NCBI RefSeq assembly: GCF_902477725.1
Contig: NZ_CABSIF010000004.1
Span: 124,001-188,000, forward strand
Source: an uncultured Desulfovibrio sp.
GTDB lineage: Bacteria; Desulfobacterota; Desulfovibrionia; Desulfovibrionales; Desulfovibrionaceae
Direction: 5' to 3'
Length of the DNA: 64,000 nucleotides
Notes under the pieces: generated by a model
The model's input: the letters and a program-made list of their open reading frames with translations, nothing else
Databases searched by the model: none
What the model was told of the DNA's origin: nothing
Part shown: positions 50,913-60,246 of the stretch, in pieces
Numbering within the stretch: position 1 is the stretch's first letter
Layout: every line of letters begins with the position of its first letter
Position numbers and translations under genes: made by a program

Positions 50913-51521
50913 TCAGCGGTTGAGAATTTCATCCAGCAGGTGCGGATTGCGCGCAGGTGCAAGCCCCGCAGCCACATACACCGCCCGCAGGGTATCGTAC
51001 GCCTGATCCAGATTGTCGTTTACAATAACAGAATCATACCAGCGGGCCTGAAGAATCTCTGAGCGCGCGTTGACAAGGCGGCGCGCAATGGTTGGCTCGT
51101 CATCCAGCCCGCGCCCGCGCAAACGGTTTTCAAGCTCGTGCAGGCTGGGGGGCAGGATAAAGGCAAACGTGGCTTCCGAAAGGGAAAGCTTGAGCTGCGC
51201 CGCGCCCTGCACGTCAATGTCAAAAAGCACGTCCTGGCCCTGATGCAGCTTTTCCTTCACCGGTGCCAGCGGTGTGCCATAAAAATTGCCGTGAACCTCG
51301 GCCCATTCTGCAAAATATCCCTGCACACGCCGCTGCTCGAATTCTTCGTGGCTTAGAAAAATGTAGTCCTTGCCGTCCACTTCGCCCTGACGCGGTTGCC
51401 GCGTCGTGCACGAAACCGAGTAGCCAATATGCGGAAATTCCGCCAGCAGGCGTTTGACCAGAGTGGTCTTGCCTGCGCCAGACGGTGCGCTCAGCACCAG
51501 TGCTATGCCTTCGCGGGGCAT
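50913..51521 (-). CDS. gmk: Guanylate kinase
   Basis: Phosphorylates GMP to GDP. It is 202 residues, with the P-loop SAPSGAGKTT, SVSCTTRQPRQGEVDGKDY and FDIDVQGAAQLK. Its ATG overlaps the remA stop (TGATG), so the two are translated together. Confidence 0.97.
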   Translation of the reverse strand: MPREGIALVLSAPSGAGKTTLVKRLLAEFPHIGYSVSCTTRQPRQGEVDGKDYIFLSHEEFEQRRVQGYFAEWAEVHGNFYGTPLAPVKEKLHQGQDVLFDIDVQGAAQLKLSLSEATFAFILPPSLHELENRLRGRGLDDEPTIARRLVNARSEILQARWYDSVIVNDNLDQAYDTLRAVYVAAGLAPARNPHLLDEILNR

Positions 51522-51775
51522 CAGTCCCCTTCCTCTTGCGCAAAGCGCTGACTGATTGTTTCCGGCTGGATGGAGGAAAGTATGACGTGGTTTGAATCCG
51601 TCACCAGAATGGAGCGCGTTTTGCGCCCCTGGGTGGCGTCAATGAGTCTTCCCTCAGCCCTCGCGTCTTCACGAAGGCGTTTCATGGGCAAAGATGCAGG
51701 GCTGACAATGCCCACAACCCGGCCCGCCAGCACATAGTTGCCAAAACCAATATTGATAAGACGTTCGCGAGGCAT
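51521..51775 (-). CDS. RemA/DUF370-family regulatory protein
   Basis: An 84-residue protein of the RemA family, known as a DNA-binding biofilm regulator in Bacillus; its job outside Firmicutes is not established. The conserved INIGFGNYVLAGRVVGIVSP start and ARAEGRLIDATQGRKTRS segment are clear. It lies in the usual yicC-remA-gmk order, with overlapping starts. The ATG at 51775 is preferred over 51808. Confidence 0.92.
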   Translation of the reverse strand: MPRERLINIGFGNYVLAGRVVGIVSPASLPMKRLREDARAEGRLIDATQGRKTRSILVTDSNHVILSSIQPETISQRFAQEEGD

Positions 51776-51777
51776 GC

Positions 51778-52659
51778 TTATTCCAGATTCTGAACCTGCT
51801 CGCGGCATTTTTCCAGTTCGTTTTTAAAATCAACCACCATGCGCGAAAGTTGCACATCAGGGAGCTTGTTGCCGCAGGTATTGATCTCGCGGAAGCACTC
51901 CTGCAAGGTAAAGTCGAGCCGCCGTCCGGCATCGCCGCCGGTTTGCAGCAGGTCGTGCAGGCGCGCCAGATGCGTGTTGAGGCGCGTGAGTTCTTCGCTC
52001 ACATCCAGGCGGTCTGCCAGAATGACGGATTCCTGCAAAAAGCGGCCTTCTTCCAGCTCCTGCCCGTTCTGGGACAGGGCCTCGCTCAGGCGCTCACGCA
52101 GGGCATTGGCGCGTTCTTCCTTGATATTGGGGGCACGGTCTGCAATGAGGCCTGTCCATTCTTCCATGCGCAGTATGCGGGAGTGCATGTCGGTGGCAAG
52201 GGAGCGGCCTTCGGCGGAGCGAGCCTCGTTCCAGTCTTCCAGCGCAAGGGCCAGACCTTCTTCAAGGCAGCGGGCGGTGTCTTCGTCCAGCTCCTCGCCG
52301 CTGTCGCCCCAAAGGGAAGGGATCTGCAACAGCGCGTTGAAGTCGGGAACATAGGCCTCGCCGCGAGCATCAGCCAGTGCCTGCAAATTATCAAGCATGG
52401 CTGCTGCCTGCACCATGTCAAACCGCATGGCAGGGGTGTTGCCCGGCGCATACTGCAAGACCAGGCTCACATCCACGCGCCCGCGCGATGCATAGCGCCG
52501 CACCACTTTTTCAAGGCGCGGTTCAAGGCTGCGTATAGAGAGAGGCAAACGCCACTTGAGGTCAAGATGGCGACTGTTGACGCTTTTAACCTCCCACTGC
52601 TGGGTGGTGTAGTCGTTTTCCACCAGGCAGCGGCCAAAGCCGGTCATGCTGCGGAGCAT
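51778..52659 (-). CDS. YicC-family endoribonuclease
   Basis: A 293-residue protein with the YicC N-terminal domain (MLRSMTGFGR, KSVNSRHLDLKWRLP) and the C-terminal DUF1732 (RRLDFTLQECFREINTCGNKL). YicC proteins are implicated in stress response and RNA turnover. The start at 52659 has AAGGAAG upstream. It lies just before remA and gmk. Confidence 0.93.
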   Translation of the reverse strand: MLRSMTGFGRCLVENDYTTQQWEVKSVNSRHLDLKWRLPLSIRSLEPRLEKVVRRYASRGRVDVSLVLQYAPGNTPAMRFDMVQAAAMLDNLQALADARGEAYVPDFNALLQIPSLWGDSGEELDEDTARCLEEGLALALEDWNEARSAEGRSLATDMHSRILRMEEWTGLIADRAPNIKEERANALRERLSEALSQNGQELEEGRFLQESVILADRLDVSEELTRLNTHLARLHDLLQTGGDAGRRLDFTLQECFREINTCGNKLPDVQLSRMVVDFKNELEKCREQVQNLE

Positions 52660-52773
52660 AGCTTCCTTCCTGCTAAAGATATGCGTCAGTGTAGAGCAAG
52701 GGGCTTGCGAATGCAACAAATGCCCTTGGCCCGGCGCTGCGGGTATGCATTTTTTATTTTTAAAATCAGCGTA

Positions 52774-53034
52774 TTATGCCTGCGATCCGCCGGAATTTCC
52801 GCTGCAGCCGCCGCAGCCGCCGCCAGCCGCGCAGGAGGGGGGCATGCCTTTGCCCATAGGACGCACCGGGCCGGGCTTGTAGGGGAAAGCCCCGGTTTTC
52901 AGCGGGCTGGGTACGCACATCTGCTTTTCTGTGGCGGGGGAGCTGCACTTGGGGCAGGCGGGAACTTCGTCGCCAAAAACGAGATCTTCAAATTTATTGC
53001 CGCAGGCCGTGCAGACAAAATCGTACATGGGCAT
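52774..53034 (-). CDS. FmdB-family zinc-ribbon protein
   Basis: An 86-residue protein with a zinc ribbon at the N-terminus: MPMYDFVCTACGNKFEDL and CPKCSSP give two CxxC pairs. The C-terminal half is low complexity with a Gly/Cys-rich end (CAAGGGCGGCSG). FmdB proteins are putative regulators of unknown target. AGGAGA precedes the ATG at 53034. Confidence 0.9.
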   Translation of the reverse strand: MPMYDFVCTACGNKFEDLVFGDEVPACPKCSSPATEKQMCVPSPLKTGAFPYKPGPVRPMGKGMPPSCAAGGGCGGCSGNSGGSQA

Positions 53035-53341
53035 GATTATTCTCCTGATTCGTTGCCAGAATGAAACCCTTGCGGTGGCATACCGCAACATGGGGGCGCC
53101 AGAATAATTACTGTTGAAAATGTTCTGAAGCTTGCGCAGGCCGCTGCGGTCAGAAAGCGACCAGCCTCCCAGGCGCGCAATTGTGCGGGCCTGGGGGCGT
53201 CAGGGGCTTGCCCACATGCTTTGTGTGCATATATAAGTATATATACGGTCAAGGCAAGGGCGGTGTTTTGCCGCCCGGCCGCCGCGCAACAACCGGTCTT
53301 GGCGACCGCGTTAACGGGCCGCTCCCCGTTTGGAGGATCAT
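53035..53341. other. Divergent intergenic region between the FmdB gene and the DJ-1 gene
   Basis: About 300 bases with no convincing gene. An AT-rich stretch at about 53227-53247 (CATATATAAGTATATATAC) is a plausible promoter region for the rightward DJ-1 gene. No other structure stands out. Confidence 0.5.
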
Positions 53342-53923
53342 ATGAAAAAAATTCTGGTGCTGGCTGGCGACTATGTTGAGGATTATGAAATCATGGTGCC
53401 TTTCCAGATGTTGCAGATGCTGGGCTATGAAGTGCATGCCGTCTGCCCCGGGAAAAAGGCCGGAGAAAGTGTGCGTACGGCCATCCATGACTTTGAGGGC
53501 GACCAGACCTATTCTGAAAAACGCGGACACAACTTCGGTATCAACTACGATTTCGACAAGGTAAACACTGCTGACTACGCAGGGCTTGTTATTCCCGGTG
53601 GCCGCGCCCCGGAATATCTGCGTCTGAACCCCCGCATTCTGGAAATCGTGCGCGAATTCAACGACGCCAAAAAGCCCATTGCCGCCGTGTGCCACGGCCC
53701 GCAGATTCTTGTGACGGCTGGCGTGCTGAAAAACCGCAGTTGCACTGCCTACCCGGCGGTCAAACCCGATGTGGTGGACGCCGGGGCCACTTGGTGCGAT
53801 TTTAACGAAACACTCACCAGCGCCACTGTGGACGGCAACCTTGTTTCTGCCCCCGCGTGGCCTGCCCATCCCGCCCTGATCGCCGAGTTTGTTAAGCTGC
53901 TGGGCGCGAAGATCAGCATCTAG
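53342..53923 (+). CDS. DJ-1/PfpI-family protein
   Basis: A 193-residue protein of the DJ-1/PfpI superfamily, which includes chaperones, proteases and glyoxalases. The reactive cysteine lies in AAVCHGPQIL, following a conserved PGGRAPEYL. The start at 53342 has GGAGG five bases upstream. Reaction cannot be fixed from sequence; stress-related repair of damaged proteins or aldehydes is likely. Confidence 0.9.
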   Translation: MKKILVLAGDYVEDYEIMVPFQMLQMLGYEVHAVCPGKKAGESVRTAIHDFEGDQTYSEKRGHNFGINYDFDKVNTADYAGLVIPGGRAPEYLRLNPRILEIVREFNDAKKPIAAVCHGPQILVTAGVLKNRSCTAYPAVKPDVVDAGATWCDFNETLTSATVDGNLVSAPAWPAHPALIAEFVKLLGAKISI

Positions 53924-53980
53924 CCTGCTTGCGGGGGGCCTGTAAGGGGTTCACCGAAAGAGCAGCACAGGTTTATACAG

Positions 53981-54019
53981 ATAAAAGAAAAGGAGAGCCA
54001 TGCTCTCCTTTTCTTTTAT
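53981..54019. terminator. Bidirectional terminator between the DJ-1 gene and mtaB
   Basis: A perfect 18-base inverted repeat, ATAAAAGAAAAGGAGAGC, with a CAT loop; A and T runs form the ends, so it can work in both directions. Confidence 0.95.
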
Positions 54020-54049
54020 GAAGTGCACAGCGACACAGCGACACTGCAT

Positions 54050-55522
54050 TTATTTTTGCTCTATCAGCTCCACCACCAAACCTTTTTCGGTAAGAGCCAC
54101 GGGCCGTGCGGGCAACAGCCCCGTATCAGCGCCGGGTCTTTTGCCTTGTGCGGGCAGGCGGATGGAGCAGGCGGCGTAGTATTCATTCACGCCCTTCACG
54201 GAGTTTTTCTTGGTCTTGCCCGCAGATTCCGGTGCGGGTGCCGCATCCGTTGGGGAGTCCGCAAATGCCTGCGGATTGTCCGCAGCCACCAGCATGCGGG
54301 GCAGTTTGAGTTGCTCTGCCAGAAATGCCTGATGCTTGCGGGCCACGGCTTCGCGCAGGCGAGCCGCGCGCTCAAGCTTGAGGCTGTGGGGAATCTGCCC
54401 GTCAAAGCGGTCTGCCGCCGTGCCGGGCCGTCGTGAATAGGGGAACACGTGAGCGTAGCTCATGGGCAGGCGGTCGATCAGCTCCAGCAACTGGCGCATG
54501 TCGTCTTCCGTTTCGCCGGGAAAGCCCGCGATAATATCCGCGCCCAGGCCCATGATGGGCCAGTGCGAGGCCAGAGCGCTCACGGCATGCTCCAGCATGG
54601 CCGGGGTGTAGTGCCCGCGCCCCATGCGTTTGAGCACCGCCTGACTGCCATGCTGCAAAGAAATATGCAGGTGCGGGCAAAGCATGCGGCAGGCAAGCAG
54701 GGCGTCCAGCCCTTGCTGATCGAGCTGACCGGGTTCCAGCGAACTGATGCGCAGGCGGGCCTGCCCGGCAAATTCCGGCGCAAGGGCAGCGTCAAGCGTG
54801 CGCAGCAGATTCCAGAAGTCGCCCGTATCCGTGCCGCGTCCATACTGGCCCAGATTGATACCTGAGACCATGATTTCCGCATGGCCTGCCTGCAACAGAC
54901 GGCGCGCTTCGGAAACAATTTCATCCACCGGGCGGCTGCGCGGTTTGCCGCGCGTAGAGGGAACAATGCAATAGGTGCAGCGGTGGGCGCAGCCATCCTG
55001 CACTTTCAGTACCGGGCGGGCGCGTTTGAAGGCGGAAATTTGAAACGGCGGAAAGGCCTGCGGACTTGTCTGCGCAGCGGTCTGCGCAGGGCTTGCTACG
55101 GTAATTGTGGCCGCAGGTGTGGTAGCCTCCAACACCCCGGCGGGTGAGGAGATGCCCTCGCCGTCAAGGTCGGCCCATGGGCCATGCAGCAGGCGGCTTT
55201 TTTCTTCCTGCGGCACCAGCAGATCAGGGGCGGCCCAAATGGCGCCGGGGCGCGGTTTATAATCGGCAAACAGCCGTGCCGCGCAACCGGTGAGAATCAG
55301 GCGCGAGGACGGAGCCTCCCTGCGCAGGCGGAACACGGCATTGCGCGCGTCCCTTTCGCCTTTGGAGGTGATGGCGCAACTGTTGACGCACACCACATCC
55401 GCCTCGGCAGGGGCGCTGCATTCCACGCCGCCCTGGGCAAGCCAGGCTTCGCGCAGTGATTGGGTTTCGTACTGATTGACCTTGCAGCCGAACGTGACCA
55501 GATAAAATTTCCAGGCAGACAT
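54050..55522 (-). CDS. mtaB: tRNA t6A37 methylthiotransferase, MtaB type
   Basis: A radical-SAM enzyme that adds methylthio groups to tRNA. It is 490 residues: an N-terminal UPF0004 domain with cysteines in VTFGCKVNQYE, VNSCAITSKGE and LTGCAARL; the radical-SAM motif CAHRCTYC; and a C-terminal TRAM-like region. About 40 residues of Ala/Thr-rich sequence before the radical-SAM motif look like an insertion, making it longer than usual. Confidence 0.9.
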   Translation of the reverse strand: MSAWKFYLVTFGCKVNQYETQSLREAWLAQGGVECSAPAEADVVCVNSCAITSKGERDARNAVFRLRREAPSSRLILTGCAARLFADYKPRPGAIWAAPDLLVPQEEKSRLLHGPWADLDGEGISSPAGVLEATTPAATITVASPAQTAAQTSPQAFPPFQISAFKRARPVLKVQDGCAHRCTYCIVPSTRGKPRSRPVDEIVSEARRLLQAGHAEIMVSGINLGQYGRGTDTGDFWNLLRTLDAALAPEFAGQARLRISSLEPGQLDQQGLDALLACRMLCPHLHISLQHGSQAVLKRMGRGHYTPAMLEHAVSALASHWPIMGLGADIIAGFPGETEDDMRQLLELIDRLPMSYAHVFPYSRRPGTAADRFDGQIPHSLKLERAARLREAVARKHQAFLAEQLKLPRMLVAADNPQAFADSPTDAAPAPESAGKTKKNSVKGVNEYYAACSIRLPAQGKRPGADTGLLPARPVALTEKGLVVELIEQK

Positions 55523-55581
55523 GGCGCAGATGTACGCAAAAGCGCTTGCCTTGACAAGCCAGGGGCGGCTAGGGTGCCTTC

Positions 55582-56697
55582 ATGCCAATATTGCTGCTTT
55601 TTATTTTTTTGTGCTGTGCCCATGTCGTACATGCCGAGACGGCTACGTCATCCAGTGCGCCCTCCAACGCGCCCGCAACTGCGTCTGCCAATGCAGCGCC
55701 TGCAAGCGGAGCCACCGGGGCGGCAGTTGCCAACGGCCTGATTGACGCCGCAGATCTGCCCGCAGGGCTTGATGATGCCGCGCAGGTAGATTTTTATTGT
55801 CTGCGGCGGGCCTATCCGCAGATTACAGGCATGACGACGGACGCGCAGGGCCAGTGGCTGGTGTTTAACGATGGCCGCCGTGTGCTGTATGACGCTGCGC
55901 CGGGTGCGGCCCCCTTGGCGGGTTCGCAGGAATCCGAATGGGTGGTGAGTGTGCGGGCGAGCATGGCTGAGCCCTATCCACTGGAGCCGCAGCGGCCCGA
56001 TACTCCACAGGGCGTTTCGCCGGGGCGGCGGCGCTCTTATGATCTGCTGCAAGCCCTCTACGGCTCCACGCCCAAGGCTGTTGGGGGGCATCTGGTCCAG
56101 GCCCGCCTGCTGGGGCAGCATCTGCATCTTTCACCCGCAGCGGCGCAAGCCATGAACAGGGCAAACGCCAATCTTGCCCCGCAAGCCGCTCAGGAGCCTC
56201 GCCTGAAAACCCTGCTGAAAATGGACGGCGGGTTCGCCTGGCGGCGTATTGCGGGCGAGAACCGCCTGAGCCCCCACGCGTTTGGCATTGCCTTTGACAT
56301 CAGTCCCGGCATTGCCACCTACTGGCGCTGGAGCAAACTGCGCCCGCACCCCTTGCAGCAAAGCTATCCCTCCGCCATTGTGGCAGCCTTTGAAAACGAG
56401 GGCTTTATCTGGGGCGGTAAATGGCACGAATATGATCTGATGCACTTTGAATACAGGCCGGAAGTCATCTGCAAGGCCCGCGTGTGGCAGGGGCAGGAAC
56501 CTTTGCCCAAACAGGATATCCAGCAGGAATCCGTACAGGAGGCAGCCCCGGATATTGCGCGGAAGCCCGCGCACAAGACAGTACGGAAGTCCGTGCAGAA
56601 GCCGGAAAAGGCCGAAACGCCGCCTTCAGAGCAGCAACCCGCCAGTCCTGCTGTGGAGGCAAAGCCTGCTGGCGACGATGCAGCCATCGCTCCGTAA
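55582..56697 (+). CDS. Secreted M15-type D-Ala-D-Ala carboxypeptidase-like protein
   Basis: A 371-residue protein with a hydrophobic N-terminal signal and a C-terminal peptidase M15-type domain likely acting on cell-wall peptides. Zinc and catalytic motifs include HAFGIAFDIS and KWHEYDLMHFEYRPE. An Ala-rich linker follows the signal. The last ~75 residues are rich in Lys, Pro, Glu and Ala and could bind the wall. Substrate inferred from the family. Confidence 0.85.
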   Translation: MPILLLFIFLCCAHVVHAETATSSSAPSNAPATASANAAPASGATGAAVANGLIDAADLPAGLDDAAQVDFYCLRRAYPQITGMTTDAQGQWLVFNDGRRVLYDAAPGAAPLAGSQESEWVVSVRASMAEPYPLEPQRPDTPQGVSPGRRRSYDLLQALYGSTPKAVGGHLVQARLLGQHLHLSPAAAQAMNRANANLAPQAAQEPRLKTLLKMDGGFAWRRIAGENRLSPHAFGIAFDISPGIATYWRWSKLRPHPLQQSYPSAIVAAFENEGFIWGGKWHEYDLMHFEYRPEVICKARVWQGQEPLPKQDIQQESVQEAAPDIARKPAHKTVRKSVQKPEKAETPPSEQQPASPAVEAKPAGDDAAIAP

Positions 56698-56746
56698 AAC
56701 AGGCAGAAAGGACGTTTTCCGCTCATACAGCTTGCAGGTTGATAAT

Positions 56747-56774
56747 AAAAAGCTCCTTGAAAAAGGAGCTTTTG
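56747..56774. terminator. Bidirectional terminator between the M15 gene and the MFS gene
   Basis: AAAAGCTCCTT pairs with AAGGAGCTTTT, with A/T runs, between converging genes. Confidence 0.9.
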
Positions 56775-56817
56775 CGTTTCAGCTTTGCTGCGCTTGAAGG
56801 CGTGGAAGGGGCTGAGG

Positions 56818-58086
56818 CTACTCGTTTGTACTGGGCGCGGCGCGGTCATGCAAAGACTCGGAGGCCACGCACTCCAACTTGTTGCGGGTTTCCGGCATGG
56901 TCAGCCAGAGAAGAAGAAATGCCACGCCCGCTATGGCAGCCAGGGTCAGGAATGCAGCATCGTAGCCAGCAGCTTGCACCACCATCCCGGCCAGACCCGC
57001 ACTGAGCGCAGCGCCCAGACCAAACACGGTGGAAAGCGCACCCAGGCTGACATTAAAACGGCCCGTCCCCTGCGTGAGATCCTCAACCACTACCGGAAAC
57101 AACACCCCAAAGATGCCCGCTCCTATGCCGTCCAGCAACTGCACGGCCACCAGCCAGTATGAGTTGTCGGATAACACATAGAGCAGGCCGCGCAACGGCA
57201 GAATTAGGAATCCCGCCATCAGCAGGGGTTTGCGGCCCCACTTGTCGGCCTTGAGGCCAGCCAGCAGGGCCACGGGCATCATGACCATCTGCGCGGCCAC
57301 AATGCAGGCGGATGTGAGCGGCGTGGCCATTTGCAGGTTGACCAGAGAGAGCTTCTGGCTCACCAGCGGCAGCATGGCCGCATTGGCCAGATGGAACAGG
57401 GCGCAGCACACGCCAAAAAGCAGCAGAGGGCGGTTGGAGAGTAGCACCCGCGCCCCGGACGGTTGCTGGTGCCTCTTTGCCGAGCCGGGGGCAAATCCGC
57501 GTGCCGCTTCATGGTCAATGGCCTGTGGCGAGACCATGCTGACGGAAATCACGCTGCCAATCGTCATCACGGCCATCAGGTAGAACACTGCCGTGGGGCC
57601 GTACAGATAGGCGAAGCCGCCAGCCAGAAGCGCAGCGCAGGCATTGCCCGCGTGATTGAAAATTTCGTTGCGCCCAGTGCGGCGGGTAAAAGCCTTCGGG
57701 CCCGTGATGCCGAGGGAAATGGCTGCAATGGCCGGAGCAAATATGGAACTGGCGGCGGCGCTGGCTGTTTGCGTCAGTGCCACTAAACCGAATGAACTAA
57801 CCCACGGCAGCAGCAGGCAACTGCCGGTGACCAGCAGTGCTGCAACAACCAGGGCAGCCCGTTTTGCGGGTATCCGGTCGATCAGCGCCCCGGCAGGCGT
57901 CTGGGCCAGCAGTGCCGCAACTCCGGAAAGGCTCATGGCCAGCCCGATAGCCGCAGGCTCCCACTTGTGCACTGCAAGCAGATAGATAGCCATATAGGGG
58001 CCGAGTCCGTCGCGGACATCGGCAAGGAAGAAATTAAGCCAGTCCAGCGAAAATTCGTTGCGGCGGTCTTTGCAGGGGAGGCTCAA
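56818..58086 (-). CDS. Major facilitator superfamily transporter
   Basis: A 422-residue inner-membrane transporter of about twelve helices. Motif A-like segments are visible (GALIDRIPAKR, GLKADKWGRKPL). The start appears to be TTG at 58086. The substrate is unknown; the sequence resembles drug- or metabolite-exporting MFS members. It converges on the M15 gene. Confidence 0.85.
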   Translation of the reverse strand: MSLPCKDRRNEFSLDWLNFFLADVRDGLGPYMAIYLLAVHKWEPAAIGLAMSLSGVAALLAQTPAGALIDRIPAKRAALVVAALLVTGSCLLLPWVSSFGLVALTQTASAAASSIFAPAIAAISLGITGPKAFTRRTGRNEIFNHAGNACAALLAGGFAYLYGPTAVFYLMAVMTIGSVISVSMVSPQAIDHEAARGFAPGSAKRHQQPSGARVLLSNRPLLLFGVCCALFHLANAAMLPLVSQKLSLVNLQMATPLTSACIVAAQMVMMPVALLAGLKADKWGRKPLLMAGFLILPLRGLLYVLSDNSYWLVAVQLLDGIGAGIFGVLFPVVVEDLTQGTGRFNVSLGALSTVFGLGAALSAGLAGMVVQAAGYDAAFLTLAAIAGVAFLLLWLTMPETRNKLECVASESLHDRAAPSTNE

Positions 58087-58265
58087 ATTAATGCTCTCTG
58101 TTGGCCGTGATACGGGCGGGCTGTGGCCACAAGCTGCAAGCAGCCATATGCTGGAGGAGTTAACTCATCTTGGGGCAGTTTTGAAAAATTGTATAATGAT
58201 TGCAAAGAATCTTGCTGTATTTGATGGAATGCGCAGGAGCCTGCATCTGCTTGCCGGGGGGATCA

Positions 58266-58299
58266 AATCAAAACCACCCGATGGCGGGTGGCTTTGATT
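58266..58299 (-). terminator. Rho-independent terminator after pgl
   Basis: Core stem CCACCCG / CGGGTGG extended by AATCAAA / TTTGATT, followed on the minus strand by a T-rich stretch. Confidence 0.85.
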
Positions 58300-58322
58300 G
58301 AGATATCCGTGAATGGGGTGGC

Positions 58323-59069
58323 TTACACGCCTCGGGCGGCGGCTTCGTCCACAACCCAGATCAGTTCGCCAAATCCGGGGCGCACCTTTTGTGCGGGCAG
58401 GGTGGGTTCGGCCAGCAGGTTGAGCGCGCGCGAAAGCACATCGTGCTTTTCCTTGCCGGTCACGAGGAACATGCAGCAGCGGGCGTTGTTGATGACGGGC
58501 AGGGTGAGCGTGAGGCGGTCGGCCTTGCGTTCGGGCACGTACTGGTCAATGACAAGGCGCTTGCGCTCGGCAAGGGCGGGCGAATTGGGGAAAATGGAAC
58601 CCGTGTGGCCGTCTTCGCCCATGCCCAGCAGCATAAAGTCAAAGCGGGGCAGTTCCTGCGGGCCGAGATTGAATTCGGCGCGGATCTGCTGCTCGTATTT
58701 GACGGCGGCTTCAACGGGATCTTCCTCGCCGCGCATGCGGAAAAAGTGCATGGCAGGAACCATGCTCAGCAGTTCGCGGCGCGCAAGCCCGTAGTTGCTG
58801 TCAGGATGATCAGGGCCAACGCAGCGTTCATCCACCCAGTAAAAGGTCATTTTGTCCCAGGGAAGACGGTCGGCCCAGTCTTTGCCCGCCAGCAGGCGGA
58901 AAAGTGGCGTGGGGGTCTGCCCGCCAGAGAGTGCGATTCTGAAAACACCCCTGTCGGCGATGGCTTCTTCGCAGGCTGCCGCCAGAATGTGGGCGGCGCG
59001 TTCGGCCATAGCGGCAGGATCTTTATGGATATGCACCGTAAGGTGTATGGAACGGCTGAGGCCCGACAT
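58323..59069 (-). CDS. pgl: 6-phosphogluconolactonase
   Basis: Hydrolyses 6-phosphogluconolactone in the oxidative pentose-phosphate pathway. It is 248 residues with the family motifs IALSGGQTPTPLFRLL, FYWVDERCVGPDHPDSNYG and LLGMGEDGHTGSIFP. The start at 59069 has AAGGAG upstream; the longer frame to 59165 is not needed. No zwf or gnd lies in the window. Confidence 0.94.
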   Translation of the reverse strand: MSGLSRSIHLTVHIHKDPAAMAERAAHILAAACEEAIADRGVFRIALSGGQTPTPLFRLLAGKDWADRLPWDKMTFYWVDERCVGPDHPDSNYGLARRELLSMVPAMHFFRMRGEEDPVEAAVKYEQQIRAEFNLGPQELPRFDFMLLGMGEDGHTGSIFPNSPALAERKRLVIDQYVPERKADRLTLTLPVINNARCCMFLVTGKEKHDVLSRALNLLAEPTLPAQKVRPGFGELIWVVDEAAARGV

Positions 59070-59187
59070 TTTGCGGCTCCTTGAGTTTATGTAGGCTGGC
59101 ACGGGCGTTGTGCGGCCCGCCAACCGCAACACTATGACACATTCACCTGCGCGAGAAAAGGGCATAGTGGACAGGTGACTGTGAAAA

Positions 59188-60246
59188 CTACTGAAATTCT
59201 TCCAGCAGATCAGGCGCTATGGCAAAGTGCAGCATCTCTCCATTGGCGAGGCCCAGAGTCTTCCACGAAGCTTCGCAGGTGAGTTTGCGTGCTGCCACAA
59301 TGGATTTGCCAAGCGGGCTTGTGCCGTCAACTTCAATTGTCCATCTGCGTTCAAACGTATCACCCGGGAATGTGGGCTGCACGGCATTAAGAAAACGCTG
59401 CATCAGCTCCTTGCCGTCCGGCGCAAAAATTTTGACCGAAAGATCCACGTTGTTGACGGGGATAGTGCTGATGTTCTTACTTTGTACGTCCACCACAACA
59501 AGAAGCGTCTTTCCGTCTGAAAGCAAACCTGCGCTGGCTGTGCAGGCTTTGAGAGGAAGTGTCTCTTCCATGCGTTTTTTTATCTTGGCATTTTTGTCAA
59601 GAAGCAGTTGCCGTTGCGCGACCATGCGCTCCATCTGGAACTCGCGGTACTGGCGAACCAGCTCCTCGGCATTGACCATGTCGTCCAGCTTCCAGCCTTC
59701 TGGGGTTTTGTCCATGCGCAGCAGCACTGAAAACTGTTTGTTCAGCACGGGGTGGCGAATCTGCGCGGCTATCAGCGCTGTATTCTCCGTGGGGTTCTGC
59801 AAGGTCATGGTTGTAAAAAACTGGGTAAAAAAGTTTGGCGGCAAAACATACAGGGGGCTTCTGAGGCGCACCAGTTCGTCGGTTTCTTCCTTGAGGGGTT
59901 CTTCCTTGACGCGCGCCTGCTTGAGCAGACCAACCTGAATCATGTCGCTCAGATCACGCAACTGGTTTGGCCCTTTTTTTAAAAAGGGGTAATGCTCTGC
60001 AATGGCTTTGGCCAGGGGCAGGGAAATGGCGTCAAAGTTTATGCGTTGCGCCAGTTCTGTGGGTTTGGCCGGGTGCAGGGCGTCCTTTATCTGCGCAAAG
60101 GCAAATTCGGCAGTCTGCCTGTACTGGTAGTACCGCCAGCCGCTGAATCCGCCCACCGCCGCCAGAATCACAAGCAGCACTGCGGCCAGCGCCAGCAAGT
60201 GTTGGCGTATGAATGCCACAAAGGGGGCAATAAAGGGCAGGTTCAT
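59188..60246 (-). CDS. Hypothetical protein with one N-terminal membrane helix
   Basis: I do not recognise this 352-residue protein. It has a single N-terminal transmembrane segment (LLALAAVLLVILAAVGGFSGW) and a large, probably periplasmic domain. The latter half includes a beta-rich section (SVKIFAPDGKELMQRF, FERRWTIEVDG). The start at 60246 overlaps the methyltransferase stop by four bases, showing translational coupling. Confidence 0.8.
   Translation of the reverse strand: MNLPFIAPFVAFIRQHLLALAAVLLVILAAVGGFSGWRYYQYRQTAEFAFAQIKDALHPAKPTELAQRINFDAISLPLAKAIAEHYPFLKKGPNQLRDLSDMIQVGLLKQARVKEEPLKEETDELVRLRSPLYVLPPNFFTQFFTTMTLQNPTENTALIAAQIRHPVLNKQFSVLLRMDKTPEGWKLDDMVNAEELVRQYREFQMERMVAQRQLLLDKNAKIKKRMEETLPLKACTASAGLLSDGKTLLVVVDVQSKNISTIPVNNVDLSVKIFAPDGKELMQRFLNAVQPTFPGDTFERRWTIEVDGTSPLGKSIVAARKLTCEASWKTLGLANGEMLHFAIAPDLLEEFQ

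Noticed and set aside
53249..53869. Minus-strand ORF opposite the DJ-1 gene
   Set aside because: The plus-strand gene has the DJ-1 motifs and a good ribosome site; the minus frame has neither.
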